The notes under the pieces were generated by a model, which saw nothing but the letters and a program-made list of their open reading frames with translations, did no database searches and was not told the DNA's origin. From the NCBI RefSeq assembly GCF_003403095.1, contig NZ_CP031555.1:1654001-1718000 (forward strand): DNA of 64,000 nt. The letters are read 5' to 3'. Shown here in pieces: positions 53,638-62,901 of the stretch. How positions within the stretch are numbered: position 1 is the first letter of the stretch; each line of letters begins with the position of its first letter. A program made the translations under genes and the position numbers. This DNA is from Thalassospira indica (GTDB lineage: Bacteria; Pseudomonadota; Alphaproteobacteria; Rhodospirillales; Thalassospiraceae).

Positions 53638-54342
53638 TTATCCCCGGGCGGGATAGCAGATGATCGATAGGTAACGTATTGGAAATGAAAGAAGTTCTTC
53701 CGGTCCGTGGCGGGCGTCGGCATCAAAGAACAGGCTGTCGCCTTCTTTCATGTAGTAAAGCTGATCGCCATGGCGGTAACGGACTTCACCCTCAAGCATA
53801 TAGATGAATTCCATGCCTTCATGCTGGAAGGCGGGGAAGCTGCTCGACTCCTCGGTAAGCGTTAGCAAATAGGGTTCGACCACGACACCGCTGGTGTTGT
53901 TATCGATATGGCCCAGCAGGTTATATTCATGGCCTGCGCGCGTGCCGCGGCGCTCAATCGCAACACCTTCGCCGGATTTCACGAACACAGCGTTGCGCGG
54001 TTCTTCATAACGGCGGAAGAAATCGGTCACCGGCACACCCAGCGCACTTGCCAGCGCCTGAAGCGAGGTCAGCGACGGCGACGTCACGCCGTTTTCGATC
54101 TTGGAAAGCATCCCCATCGAAATCCCGGTTGCCGACGCCAGATCGGAAATCGTGATGCCCAGCTTCTTGCGGAGCGCTCGGACTTCATGGCCGATGGCAA
54201 TTTCCAGATTGTTTTCCTTGGGTTCACGAAGCGCGTGCGGGTCCTGGGTGAGGGCGGCGGGTTTGCTCTTGGTGTCCATGCCTGATCCTTGCTCGCTATT
54301 GGCGGTGGTCTGCGGTGCTTGTGTTGTTTTGCTATTTGCCAT
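53638..54342 (-). CDS. XRE-family regulator with C-terminal cupin domain
   Basis: This 234-aa protein has an HTH_3 domain at about 50-110 (LRKKLGITISDLASATGISMGMLSKIENGVTSPSLTSLQALA) and a cupin_2 domain at about 160-230 (FQHEGMEFIYMLEGEVRYRHGDQLYYMKEGDSLFF). It lies between the mgs-gmaS operon and the dmm operon on the minus strand, fitting a local regulator of methylamine genes; related genes stand in Roseobacter methylamine clusters. Start is uncertain: an ATG at 54279 has AAGGA six bases upstream and would give 213 aa; the extra 21 residues are low-complexity. Confidence 0.87.
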   Translation of the reverse strand: MANSKTTQAPQTTANSEQGSGMDTKSKPAALTQDPHALREPKENNLEIAIGHEVRALRKKLGITISDLASATGISMGMLSKIENGVTSPSLTSLQALASALGVPVTDFFRRYEEPRNAVFVKSGEGVAIERRGTRAGHEYNLLGHIDNNTSGVVVEPYLLTLTEESSSFPAFQHEGMEFIYMLEGEVRYRHGDQLYYMKEGDSLFFDADARHGPEELLSFPIRYLSIICYPARG

Positions 54343-54494
54343 GCTGGCCTGTTCTCCGTCACCGGTTTTGTCCCGGTGCGGGTCCCGCTCGTTTCTGGTT
54401 TCCTCGAACGGCCCCTTTGATGGGACCTGCTTTTTTGTCGGTCGTAAGTGCCCGGGTTTTCCCCTGTTGGGCGACGATACGCCGCAGTCATGAC

Positions 54495-54707
54495 TTACAC
54501 TGGCAGGAAATATTTATCAACTCCGGGGAAAATAAATTTCCATAGCGGATATATGAATGGTGTTGGGAAAGGTGCTGCAATGCCGTAGAAAATAGCTTTT
54601 AAGGAATAAAATTTGAATAAAATGAAAATAATTATTGCACTCGCGAACAATATGCCGCCAAAATATAGAACAAAATAAGCCGATAATAGCGCGCTGATTG
54701 TGCGCAT
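54495..54707 (-). CDS. Possible 70-aa hydrophobic protein in an AT-rich gap (uncertain)
   Basis: The 392-base gap 54343-54734 is far more AT-rich than its neighbours. On the minus strand it holds a 70-codon frame with two or three hydrophobic stretches (ISALLSAYFVLYFGGILFASAIIIFILF) and the end YPLWKFIFPGVDKYFLPV. It resembles small membrane proteins in character, but a T-rich strand by itself gives Phe/Leu/Ile/Tyr-rich frames, and no ribosome site precedes the ATG. The gap also has GGAAA-N5-TTTCC (54528-54542) and must hold the dmm promoter. Confidence 0.3.
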   Translation of the reverse strand: MRTISALLSAYFVLYFGGILFASAIIIFILFKFYSLKAIFYGIAAPFPTPFIYPLWKFIFPGVDKYFLPV

Positions 54708-54734
54708 AGGCGATCATATCAGGAGGCCATCACT

Positions 54735-55868
54735 ATGACTGCGAGCTGGAGATTTTCAGCCCTTGCCGATCGGCATCGCGCGCTTGGTTCCAATCTCGAA
54801 GACTGGAGCGGTATGGGCACCGCCTGGACCTATGACAAGGATTGGGACGAGGAATATATCGCGATCCGCACCAAGGCCGGGATCATGGATGTTTCAGGTC
54901 TGAAAAAGGTTCATATCACCGGCGCGCATGCATCCCACGTGATTGACTATGCCACCACGCGCAATGTCGAAAAGATCTATCCGGGCAAGTCTGTCTATGC
55001 CTGCATGCTGAATGATCAGGGCAAGTTTACCGACGATTGCGTGATTTATCGCATGGGGCCGAATTCATGGATGGTGGTGCACGGATCGGGCACCGGGCAT
55101 GAAGAACTGACCAAGGCCGCCATGGGCCGTGATGTCTCCGTTCGTTTTGATGACAACCTTCATGATTTGTCGCTGCAAGGGCCGCTTGCGGTGGATTATC
55201 TGGCGGAATATGTGCCGGGTATCCGCGATCTGCCCTATTTCCATCACACCCAGACGCAGTTGTTTGGCCTGCCTGTAATGATTTCGCGCACCGGCTATAC
55301 CGGTGAACGCGGCTATGAGATTTTCTGTCGTGGTCAGGATGCCGGAATGATCTGGGACCGGATCGTTGCCGAGGGCAAGGATATGGGCATCATTCCGACC
55401 CGCTTTACCACGCTTGATATGCTGCGTGTCGAAAGTTACCTGCTGTTTTATCCCTATGATAACTCGCAGATGTACCCGTTCGAAAACGAAGGTCCGGGCG
55501 ATACCCTGTGGGAGCTTGGCCTTGATTTCACCGTTAGCCCGGGCAAGACAGGCTTCCGCGGGGCCGAGGAACATTACCGCCTGAAGGGCAAGGAACGCTT
55601 CAAAATCTTTGGTCTGTTGCTTGATGGCAAGGAAGTCCCGGCCGAAGGGGCGGGCTTGTTCACGGACGGCGAAAAGGTCGGGGTTGTGACCTGTGCGATG
55701 TATTCCCCGCTCAAAGATCAGACCATGGCGATTGCCCGTATGCCCGTCGAATGTGCGGAGCAAGGTATCAGGCTTGAGGTCGAGGGTGCCGATGGAATGC
55801 TCGGTGCGATGGCCCATACCATGCCATTTGATGACCCCAAAAAATTGAAAAGAACAGCCAAGGGTTAA
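54735..55868 (+). CDS. dmmD: GcvT-like aminomethyltransferase-family protein, first gene of the dimethylamine monooxygenase operon
   Basis: This 377-aa protein of the GcvT/DmdA family binds tetrahydrofolate: DVSGLKKVHITGAHASHVIDYATTRNV near 55-80 and SRTGYTGERGYEIF near 185 are family marks, and E in the latter is a folate contact. Its place just before DmmA, B and C matches dmmDABC of Ruegeria, where the folate protein is taken to collect the C1 unit released on dimethylamine demethylation. AGGAGG lies eight bases before the ATG. The letter assignment follows the order in Ruegeria and may differ between authors. Confidence 0.85.
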   Translation: MTASWRFSALADRHRALGSNLEDWSGMGTAWTYDKDWDEEYIAIRTKAGIMDVSGLKKVHITGAHASHVIDYATTRNVEKIYPGKSVYACMLNDQGKFTDDCVIYRMGPNSWMVVHGSGTGHEELTKAAMGRDVSVRFDDNLHDLSLQGPLAVDYLAEYVPGIRDLPYFHHTQTQLFGLPVMISRTGYTGERGYEIFCRGQDAGMIWDRIVAEGKDMGIIPTRFTTLDMLRVESYLLFYPYDNSQMYPFENEGPGDTLWELGLDFTVSPGKTGFRGAEEHYRLKGKERFKIFGLLLDGKEVPAEGAGLFTDGEKVGVVTCAMYSPLKDQTMAIARMPVECAEQGIRLEVEGADGMLGAMAHTMPFDDPKKLKRTAKG

Positions 55869-55948
55869 GCCAAACAACCGGGGGCTGTCAGAGGCCTCCG
55901 GATCATGCGCCTGATCCTTTGGTTTCTGACAGAATGGGACCCGCTACC

Positions 55949-56560
55949 ATGTCTGATAGCTTGATAGAAGAAAGCATTCTTTCCCGTCCGACCTATGGGA
56001 CGCTTAAAATCGTGCCCGGTCTGGCGCATTATTTTCTGGCCGATGCATCCGGTGCCGAATGCATCATCCGGGACGTGCAGGAACTGCCCCGCGACATGAT
56101 GGAAAAGGTGCATATCCTCTATGTACCGACACCGGGCGAAGCCGCCCTGATCACATCGCTTTATGCTCTGGGGGCAAAACGGTTCGAGCATTTCCCGACC
56201 ATCGAAGAAGCCGTCGCCAAACTGGGCGAATGGCTTTCAGATGCCAAAATGGGCAGCCAGCTTTATCTGGCCGGAACCGAAGGGTTGGTCGGGCAGGGTG
56301 TCGCCAAGGGTGAAGAATGCGGGCTGGATCATACAGCCGTGCAGTGTGAGCATCGCGGCAGTCTGGCCCGACGTGTCCAGTGCGTTCACTGCAAAACCAT
56401 GATTGAGGACGTCACCACCCAACCGGTCAAATGTCCGACCTGCGATTTGCTGTTATTGGTGCGCGATCATTATTCCCGTCGACTGGCAGCCTTTCAGGGG
56501 GTCTGCATCAATGCCGAAGACCCGACAGAGGAAATCGAGATCAAGGAGGTGTTCAAATGA
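55949..56560 (+). CDS. dmmA: Dimethylamine monooxygenase subunit, DmmA-like (zinc-ribbon protein)
   Basis: This 203-aa protein has an N-terminal alpha/beta part resembling a flavodoxin-like half (residues 1-110) and a C-terminal zinc ribbon with C145, C148, C162 and C165 (CVHC and CPTC). It is one of the three essential subunits of the dimethylamine monooxygenase that oxidises dimethylamine to monomethylamine and formaldehyde with O2 and NADPH. The ATG at 55949 was chosen over an upstream GTG at 55919; the ribosome site is weak (GGGA). It overlaps the next gene by four bases. Confidence 0.87.
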   Translation: MSDSLIEESILSRPTYGTLKIVPGLAHYFLADASGAECIIRDVQELPRDMMEKVHILYVPTPGEAALITSLYALGAKRFEHFPTIEEAVAKLGEWLSDAKMGSQLYLAGTEGLVGQGVAKGEECGLDHTAVQCEHRGSLARRVQCVHCKTMIEDVTTQPVKCPTCDLLLLVRDHYSRRLAAFQGVCINAEDPTEEIEIKEVFK

Positions 56561-57522
56561 GTGCATCCGATCATTTGATTCCGGTGGTTGTCAGCAACGT
56601 GGTCGAGGTCAACCCGATCATCAAACGGTTTGAATTCAAGCATGTGAATGGTGATGAGCTGCCGGCCTTTTCAGGCGGCGCGCATATCGTTGTCGAGATG
56701 CTTGATGACGGCACCAAACGCAAAAACCCCTATTCGCTGATGAGTTCCCCGTTCGAGCGCGACCAGTACGCCATTTCGGTGCGCCGTGACGATACCGGGC
56801 GCGGTGGATCGAAATTCATGCATGAACAGGTGCGACCTGGCATGCAGATGAAAATCTCTGCCCCGGTTAATCTGTTCTCGCTCGATCTGCGGGCACGAAA
56901 ACACCTGATGATCGCTGGTGGCATCGGCATTACGCCATTTATCGCCCAGATGACCCAGGCCGATAAGCTCGGCGTGCCGTTCGAATTGCACTATGCCGCG
57001 CGTTCCGTATCGCAGGCGGCCTATATGGACAGCCTTGCGGATCGTTTTGGCGATCATGTGTCGTGTTACTGCGATGATCAGGGGGAAAGCGTTGATTTGG
57101 AAGTGCTTTTATCCAATCAGCCACTTGGTACGCACGTTTATGTTTGTGGCCCCAAAGGCATGATCGAACGGGTGGTTGAAACCGCCTCCAGTCTGGGGTG
57201 GCCCGCAGCACACGTTCATTTCGAACACTTCCTTGCTCCGCCGGTTGGGGAGCCGTTTGAAGTGCATCTTGCCAAGGCCGGGATCGATATCACCGTTGGC
57301 GCAGAGCAAAGCCTGCTTGAAGCGGTGGAGGCATCCGGCACACCGATCAATTGCATGTGCCGGGGCGGGGCGTGTGGTCAGTGCGAAACAGTGGTCGTCG
57401 CCTGCGATGGCGACATCATGCACAACGACCACTGGCTTGATGAAGAACAGCGCGCAGCCAAGCAGCGGATCATGCCGTGCGTTTCGCGGTTCCGTGGCAA
57501 ACGCCTTGAACTTGATCTGTAA
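56557..57522 (+). CDS. dmmB: Dimethylamine monooxygenase reductase subunit (PDR/VanB type)
   Basis: This 321-aa phthalate dioxygenase reductase-like protein has a flavin domain (NPYSLMSSP), an NAD(P)H domain (MIAGGIGITPFIAQM; YVCGPKGMIERV) and a C-terminal plant-type [2Fe-2S] ferredoxin with C268, C273, C276 and C308. It passes electrons from NAD(P)H to the catalytic subunit. ATG 56557 overlaps the dmmA stop; AAGGAGG lies just upstream. Upstream in-frame codons overlap dmmA and are not coding. Confidence 0.93.
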   Translation: MSASDHLIPVVVSNVVEVNPIIKRFEFKHVNGDELPAFSGGAHIVVEMLDDGTKRKNPYSLMSSPFERDQYAISVRRDDTGRGGSKFMHEQVRPGMQMKISAPVNLFSLDLRARKHLMIAGGIGITPFIAQMTQADKLGVPFELHYAARSVSQAAYMDSLADRFGDHVSCYCDDQGESVDLEVLLSNQPLGTHVYVCGPKGMIERVVETASSLGWPAAHVHFEHFLAPPVGEPFEVHLAKAGIDITVGAEQSLLEAVEASGTPINCMCRGGACGQCETVVVACDGDIMHNDHWLDEEQRAAKQRIMPCVSRFRGKRLELDL

Positions 57523-57536
57523 GGGGGATTTTGGTC

Positions 57537-58577
57537 ATGACAATCCAGTTTAAAGACGAAAGCTTCCGCGGCGATTTTTCCTACGCCAACAGCCCGTCAA
57601 ATATTCCGCGTTTTCCGTTCCCTTTCCCGGAAGACGAATACATGTATTCGACCAATATCGAACCGCATCATGCCGCCCGGACGGGCAGCCCGTTTGAAAA
57701 TGCGTTCGATGTGGATGAACATTACGTCGCGGAAATGAAGGACCGAGCCCTTGTCTTGGCCGAGGACCCCGGGCGCTGTCAGGCCCTGCCGCATATGGAA
57801 ACGGCGGGTTGGGATTTCCTTGAACTGGTGATGGTGTCAAAGGCGCGCGACTATCCCGATCTGTTTAAACTGACCATGGATGGCGATCGCTGGCACTGGA
57901 TCAATACGCCGCTTCAGATCGACGATACCTTTACCTTTGGCGACAGTTCGACATTGCCGTGCCACCCGATGGAATATATCGGGCGTCAGGTACAGGGCGA
58001 TCACGCCATCCTTGATCAGCGCGATGGCAACCTTTGGATGGATGCCGGGATCATCACGGCACAGGCCGACTGGTCGCTTGATTTTGACATTGGCATGAAT
58101 TTCTTTGAATGGCATGCGCCGGTTCCGTTGGCCCATGAATTGGGTGTGTTTCAGCGCGCATTGAAATTCCTTCTGACCTTGCCGCAGGGGCAGCCGTCGC
58201 GTCGTTTGAACTGGACGCTCACAGTCAACCCGCGTCTCGATACCAGCCCGGAAAACTATCCCAAATGGGGCCCGGATCGCATGACGGTGACGCCGGAAAA
58301 TATCGGCGAAAAGATCCATCTGCGGGTGGAGCTTCAGACATTTTGGCGTTTGCCACGCTCCAACGCGATTCTGTTTCCAATTCGGACATATTTGATGGCG
58401 ATGAACGAAGTCGTCACCCAGCCAAAGTGGGGCCGTCGCCTGCATCGTGTGATGCGCGATCTGCGCCCGGAACTTGTCGAATATAAGGGACTGTCACGCT
58501 ACCACCCGATATTGGTCGAGTGGCTTTCACAATTTGACGACGGTGCGCCGACGTCACCGGGGATTTTCCCCGACTAA
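57537..58577 (+). CDS. dmmC: Dimethylamine monooxygenase heme subunit (DUF3445, heme-dependent oxidative N-demethylase)
   Basis: This 346-aa protein of the DUF3445/HDOD family is the heme catalytic subunit type. [15 protein letters not shown] near the start, [15 protein letters not shown] and [22 protein letters not shown] are conserved parts. It should bind dimethylamine and O2 and use electrons from the reductase. ATG 57537 has AGGGGG nine bases upstream; the TTG at 57531 is less likely. Subunit letters vary in the literature, so the function is safer than the symbol. Confidence 0.88.
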   Translation: MTIQFKDESFRGDFSYANSPSNIPRFPFPFPEDEYMYSTNIEPHHAARTGSPFENAFDVDEHYVAEMKDRALVLAEDPGRCQALPHMETAGWDFLELVMVSKARDYPDLFKLTMDGDRWHWINTPLQIDDTFTFGDSSTLPCHPMEYIGRQVQGDHAILDQRDGNLWMDAGIITAQADWSLDFDIGMNFFEWHAPVPLAHELGVFQRALKFLLTLPQGQPSRRLNWTLTVNPRLDTSPENYPKWGPDRMTVTPENIGEKIHLRVELQTFWRLPRSNAILFPIRTYLMAMNEVVTQPKWGRRLHRVMRDLRPELVEYKGLSRYHPILVEWLSQFDDGAPTSPGIFPD

Positions 58578-58647
58578 GACCAAGGAAATGATCCGGTATC
58601 TGCCGGATGAAGGAGACACAAAACGCTTTTATTGGGGATTTAAGGCT

Positions 58648-60009
58648 ATGACACTTCGTGTTGCAATTATTGGCGCCGGTCCGTCTGGCATGGCGCAGAT
58701 GCGTGCTTTTCAATCTGCTGCTGCCAAAGGGGCCGAAATCCCCGAAATCGTGTGTTTCGAACGTCAGGAAGACTGGGGTGGTTTGTGGAACTACACCTGG
58801 CGCACCGGTCTTGATGAATATGGTGAGCCGATCCATGGATCGATGTATCGCTATTTGTGGTCAAACGGACCCAAAGAATGTCTGGAATTCGCCGATTACA
58901 CCTTCGAAGAACATTTTGGCAAACCCATCGCATCCTACCCGCCGCGTGCGGTGATATGGGACTACATCAAAGGACGGGTTGAAAAGGCCAATGTCCGCCC
59001 ATGGGTGCGTTTCAGGACCCCGGTCCGCAGTGTCGAGTTTGATGAAGAAAGCCAAACCTTTTTGGTGACATCGCATGATCTGAAAAACGATGTGGTGTCG
59101 ACCGAGGAATTTGATCATGTCATTGTTGCCAATGGTCACTTCTCCACCCCGAATGTGCCGGAATTCCCGGGGTTTGATACCTTTGGTGGGCGCGTTCTGC
59201 ACGCCCATGATTTCCGTGATGCATTGGAGTTCAAAGGCAAGGATATCCTGATCATCGGGACATCCTATTCGGCCGAGGATATCGGATCGCAATGCTATAA
59301 ATATGGTTGTAAGTCCGTCACGGTCAGCCACCGGACCAACCCGATTGGTTTTGACTGGCCCGATAACTGGGCAGAAGTCCCGCTTCTTGCCAAGGTTGAT
59401 GGCAATACGGCCTATTTCAAGGATGGTTCATCGCGTGATGTCGATGCGATCATTCTGTGCACCGGTTATCAGCATCACTTCCCGTTCCTGACCGATGATC
59501 TAAGACTTAAGACCGCGAACCGTCTGTGGCCGCTGGGGCTTTATAAAGGCGTCGTCTGGGAAGAAAATCCGAAACTGATGTATCTCGGCATGCAGGACCA
59601 GTTCTATACCTTCAACATGTTTGATGCGCAGGCATGGTTCGCCCGTGATGTCATCATGGGGCGCATTCCACTGCCGTCCAAGGACGAGATGAAGGCAGAT
59701 AGCCAAGCCTGGCGTGATCGCGAAGAAGGCCTTAAGGACGATCACGACATGATCTGGTTCCAGGGTGATTACACCGCCGAACTGATCGAGATGACCGATT
59801 ATCCGATGTTTGATATCGAAGGGGTGAACAAGACTTTCGAAGAATGGGAACATGACAAGGCCCACGACATCATGGGCTATCGCAACAAGTCATACCGGTC
59901 GCTCATGACCGGTAATATGTCGCCAGCCCATCACACGCCGTGGCTCGACGAACTTGACGACAGCCTTGAAGCCTATTTGCAGGTTGAAAAGAAAACGGCT
60001 GCCGAATAG
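58648..60009 (+). CDS. tmm: Trimethylamine monooxygenase (flavin-containing)
   Basis: This 453-aa flavin monooxygenase oxidises trimethylamine to TMAO with NADPH and O2. FAD motif GAGPSG is at 9-14; the FMO fingerprint is [13 protein letters not shown]; the NADPH motif is GTSYSAED; the C-terminal part has [11 protein letters not shown]. Length and context match bacterial Tmm. The ATG at 58648 has AAGG close by; 58 in-frame upstream codons overlap dmmC and are not used. It is 70 bases after dmmC and ends at a terminator, so it probably belongs to the dmm operon. Confidence 0.95.
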   Translation: MTLRVAIIGAGPSGMAQMRAFQSAAAKGAEIPEIVCFERQEDWGGLWNYTWRTGLDEYGEPIHGSMYRYLWSNGPKECLEFADYTFEEHFGKPIASYPPRAVIWDYIKGRVEKANVRPWVRFRTPVRSVEFDEESQTFLVTSHDLKNDVVSTEEFDHVIVANGHFSTPNVPEFPGFDTFGGRVLHAHDFRDALEFKGKDILIIGTSYSAEDIGSQCYKYGCKSVTVSHRTNPIGFDWPDNWAEVPLLAKVDGNTAYFKDGSSRDVDAIILCTGYQHHFPFLTDDLRLKTANRLWPLGLYKGVVWEENPKLMYLGMQDQFYTFNMFDAQAWFARDVIMGRIPLPSKDEMKADSQAWRDREEGLKDDHDMIWFQGDYTAELIEMTDYPMFDIEGVNKTFEEWEHDKAHDIMGYRNKSYRSLMTGNMSPAHHTPWLDELDDSLEAYLQVEKKTAAE

Positions 60010-60037
60010 GCAGCCGACTTTCAGGACTTTCAAAGAA

Positions 60038-60053
60038 GCGGGCGCAAGCCCGC
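60038..60053 (+). other. Short GNRA-capped hairpin after tmm
   Basis: GCGGGC-GCAA-GCCCGC forms a perfect six-pair stem with a GNRA tetraloop 29 bases after the tmm stop and ahead of the main terminator. It may protect the mRNA end. Confidence 0.4.
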
Positions 60054-60081
60054 CGTCTCCCTTAACCAAACTCGCAGTCGC

Positions 60082-60114
60082 CCCCACAGTCTTTATGGCT
60101 GCGGGGTTTCTTTT
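60082..60114 (+). terminator. Intrinsic terminator after tmm
   Basis: CCCCACAG (60082-60089) pairs with CTGCGGGG (60099-60106; one mismatch) around a nine-base loop, followed by TTTCTTTT. It separates tmm from the convergent tdm gene. Confidence 0.75.
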
Positions 60115-60136
60115 GTGGGGCAGTTAGTCGCGGTGT

Positions 60137-62521
60137 TCAGGACCGCGGCTTTTCTTTCTTGGGATCATAATGCGGGAAGGCTGTGATGGTCGCCGGCAGG
60201 CGGACCATATGCCCGTCCAGCTTGCCAATCTCAACCTCGGTGCCGATATCGGCATGCGCGATATCAACCCGCGCCAGCGCGATGTTCTTGCCCAGAATGG
60301 GTGATCGCATGGCACTGGTGATCACGCCGATCTGGGCACGCCCGATATGGACGCAATCGCCATGGCTGACCGTGACATTGCCATCAATCTCGATCCCGAC
60401 CAGTTTGTGCGACGGATGTTCCTTGCGCCGGATCAGGGCATCGCGGCCGATAAAGTCATCTTCCTTGGATTTAAGCGGCACTGTAAAGCCGATCCCGGCT
60501 TCGAACGGATCGGTTTGATCGGAAAATTCGTAATCGGCAAAGATCAATCCCGCCTCAATCCGAACCATATCAAGGGCAGCCAGCCCCATCGGTGTCAGAC
60601 CGTGCGGTTTGCCTGCCGCCCAGATGGCATCAAAAACGGTTATGGCGTCCTTTGGGTGACACCAGACCTCATAGCCCAGTTCGCCGGTATATCCGGTGCG
60701 TGACACGACAACAGGCGCGCCCTTGGCATCGCCAATCCGGCCAATGGTGAATTTGAACCAGTCGACTTCGGTAACCTTGGGCTGATGCGGTGGAGTCCAG
60801 ATGACTTCGTCCAGGATATCGCGGCTTTTGGGGCCCTGAACGGCGATATTGTGCATCTGATCGGTTGATGAACGGATCAGGACATGCAGGCCAAGTTTTT
60901 CAGCCTGTTCGCGCAGCCATACGCCGCTGTAATCATCGCCGCATATCCAGCGGAAATTATCCTGCCCCAGACGCAGTAGCGTGCCGTCATCAATCATCCC
61001 GCCGTGCGGATAGCACATCGCGGAATAGACGACCTGACCAATACCAAGCTTTTTGACATTGCGGGTCAGGCAATATTGCATCAGGGCTTCACTGTCCGGG
61101 CCGGTGATTTCAAACTTGCGCAAGGCGGATAGATCAATGACCACGGCCTTTTCACGGCAGGCATAATATTCTTCGATCATGCCGTGGCCGGTATATTCAT
61201 GGGCCAGCCAGAACCCCTTATAGTCAACGAAGTTTCGCGTCAGTTCGCTTAAACGCGGGTGGAAGGCGGTTTCTTTGGTCATTTTTGCTTCGGCCTCTGC
61301 AGTCGGGCGCCAGGCAACGGCATGGCTGAATTTCTCCGCGCCGTCGTAACTTCGGATATAGATGTCGGTCGGTTTCCAGGCGTTGGCCGCCGACGTGTCA
61401 TCCGGGCAGGCCGATGACACACAGACCAGATCGGTTATCGCACGCAACAGCACATAATCGCCCGGCCGCGACCACGGTTGATCGGCATACATAACGCCGT
61501 GATCATCAATACCGGTATTGAAAAAGAAATTGATCGCCATCCAGCCGGCGCGTGGATCAACGCCATGCTTGGCAAGGGCTGTGTTGAAATTGTCCGTGCA
61601 GTTCACATGGCCGGGATAGCCGATATCGTCGTAATATTTCGCGGCACAGGCCATGGCAAAGGCGTCATGACGCCCGCAGGTGTCCTGAACGACCTCCACC
61701 AGCGGGTCCATATCCTGATCAAAGTATTTCCCATGCAGGCCCGGCATTGGATAGGCATGACCCATCAATGTGCGCGTGGTCGTCACATCCAGCGGGTTCT
61801 GAATGCCGCGATCAAGCTTGCGCGCATCAAAACACTGAAAATCGGTACATTGCCGCCCGTCGACATCGAGAATCTGGATGTAATCACCCGCCTTGATTTC
61901 ATAGGCCTCGGCGGTGGCGGAATGCACACGCAAATCCACAACCGGATCGGCCAGCGGATCGGGCAGCGCGAAGCTGTAGGTATCAGAATGATGGGCGCGC
62001 TTGATCAGGGCTGTGATCGGTGTTGCGGTATTATGCGCATCGATCCGCATCAGCGGTGCCGGGGTGGCGATGATGACAAAACCGTCAAGCTGGATGGTCA
62101 GTTCGACCGTATCACCGGGCGGGCTGGCATTGCCAAAAAGCCGATGGGCAAGGCAGGTTTCAAGTTTGATATCGCGTTTGCGCAAGGTCTTGGCAAAGCG
62201 CGTCAGGCTGTCATCAAACGGATCAGACAGCAGATCCATCAAACCATGCGGCGCGCCATGTGCCAAAGGTTCAAAAATCTCGGGCCGTGCGGCGCCCGAT
62301 GGTGTCAGGCCGATCAGCTCGACCGATTGCATGCCTTCACAATTGCGCAGTGCCAGTTGATCGCCCTCGCGCACCGATATCATGATCGCGCCCCGCCCGG
62401 GAATTTCATAGCGTTCGCGGTTGCGTGCCATCGCGGTGCGTCCGGCATTGATGATGCGACTGGGGCGCGCAGCGCGGACAGCGTGCGGATAGGTTTCCGG
62501 TGTTCGGGCAAGGTCGATCAT
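60137..62521 (-). CDS. tdm: Trimethylamine N-oxide demethylase (Tdm; DUF1989 plus GcvT domains)
   Basis: This 794-aa protein has the two-part layout of Tdm. A DUF1989 region at about 170-390 has cysteines C282 (TCGRHDAF), C308 (NCTDN) and C372 (SSACPDD), which I take as the zinc site, and a C-terminal GcvT-like folate domain at about 430-780 (VSRTGYTGELGYEVWC; LGIGQVVYSAM). Tdm converts TMAO to dimethylamine and formaldehyde, the latter captured on tetrahydrofolate. Length equals known Tdm. It is convergent with tmm. The first 60 residues (RTPETYPHAVRAARP) are poorly defined. Confidence 0.94.
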   Translation of the reverse strand: MIDLARTPETYPHAVRAARPSRIINAGRTAMARNRERYEIPGRGAIMISVREGDQLALRNCEGMQSVELIGLTPSGAARPEIFEPLAHGAPHGLMDLLSDPFDDSLTRFAKTLRKRDIKLETCLAHRLFGNASPPGDTVELTIQLDGFVIIATPAPLMRIDAHNTATPITALIKRAHHSDTYSFALPDPLADPVVDLRVHSATAEAYEIKAGDYIQILDVDGRQCTDFQCFDARKLDRGIQNPLDVTTTRTLMGHAYPMPGLHGKYFDQDMDPLVEVVQDTCGRHDAFAMACAAKYYDDIGYPGHVNCTDNFNTALAKHGVDPRAGWMAINFFFNTGIDDHGVMYADQPWSRPGDYVLLRAITDLVCVSSACPDDTSAANAWKPTDIYIRSYDGAEKFSHAVAWRPTAEAEAKMTKETAFHPRLSELTRNFVDYKGFWLAHEYTGHGMIEEYYACREKAVVIDLSALRKFEITGPDSEALMQYCLTRNVKKLGIGQVVYSAMCYPHGGMIDDGTLLRLGQDNFRWICGDDYSGVWLREQAEKLGLHVLIRSSTDQMHNIAVQGPKSRDILDEVIWTPPHQPKVTEVDWFKFTIGRIGDAKGAPVVVSRTGYTGELGYEVWCHPKDAITVFDAIWAAGKPHGLTPMGLAALDMVRIEAGLIFADYEFSDQTDPFEAGIGFTVPLKSKEDDFIGRDALIRRKEHPSHKLVGIEIDGNVTVSHGDCVHIGRAQIGVITSAMRSPILGKNIALARVDIAHADIGTEVEIGKLDGHMVRLPATITAFPHYDPKKEKPRS

Positions 62522-62602
62522 TGTGGCCTCGTGTGCGGTGAATGATCTGAAAGCGGCGGGCCTGAAGGGTATTTGGTGTTTTTACTTTATCGGGAAAAGG
62601 CA

Positions 62603-62685
62603 GAGAGGCCAGCTTTGACACTGGCCTCTCGCTGTGTCGGTTGAGTAAGGCAGCACCTTAAGGGGTTAGGGCAGATCGGTGCTGC
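62603..62685 (-). terminator. Tandem hairpins after the small ORF; probable terminator of the amt unit
   Basis: GAGAGGCCAG (62603-62612) with CTGGCCTCTC (62621-62630) is a perfect ten-pair stem, and on the minus strand it is followed by TGCCTTTTCC. GCAGCACC (62650-62657) with GGTGCTGC (62678-62685) is a second, wider hairpin. They lie between the small protein stop and tdm. Confidence 0.6.
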
Positions 62686-62700
62686 GTCACGTCAATCAGA

Positions 62701-62865
62701 TTACATGTCTTTGTAGGCTTTGTTCTCGTGAATGGCCATCGAGGCGATGGTCCAGATGCACACGCCAACACCAACAAGCGTAAGCGCCACGAGCAGAGCC
62801 GGTTTGTCAGCAAAGGTGAAGTAGGCTTCTGCGCCTTCCCAACTGGTAATCGGAGCTGAGTTCAT
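62701..62865 (-). CDS. 54-aa single-span membrane protein downstream of the ammonium transporter
   Basis: This short gene starts MNSAPITSWEGAEAY and has one membrane segment at about 24-45 (LLVALTLVGVGVCIWTIASM), followed by a short charged tail (HENKAYKDM). AAGGA lies nine bases before the ATG. It begins 36 bases after the amt stop on the same strand, and codon use fits the surrounding genes. I know of no named family. By position it may be a small subunit or regulator of the ammonium transporter; the function is unknown. Confidence 0.8.
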   Translation of the reverse strand: MNSAPITSWEGAEAYFTFADKPALLVALTLVGVGVCIWTIASMAIHENKAYKDM

Positions 62866-62901
62866 GTTTCAGTTTCCTTGTTTCGATGTGTCAGAATGAT
62901 C

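Noticed and set aside
58474..58647. Upstream extension of the tmm frame by 58 codons
   Set aside because: Overlaps dmmC in another frame and lacks a ribosome site; FMO proteins start close to the GAGPSG motif.
61478..62545. Open frame of 355 codons on the plus strand over tdm
   Set aside because: Antisense to Tdm, no family features; Tdm is full length with expected domains.
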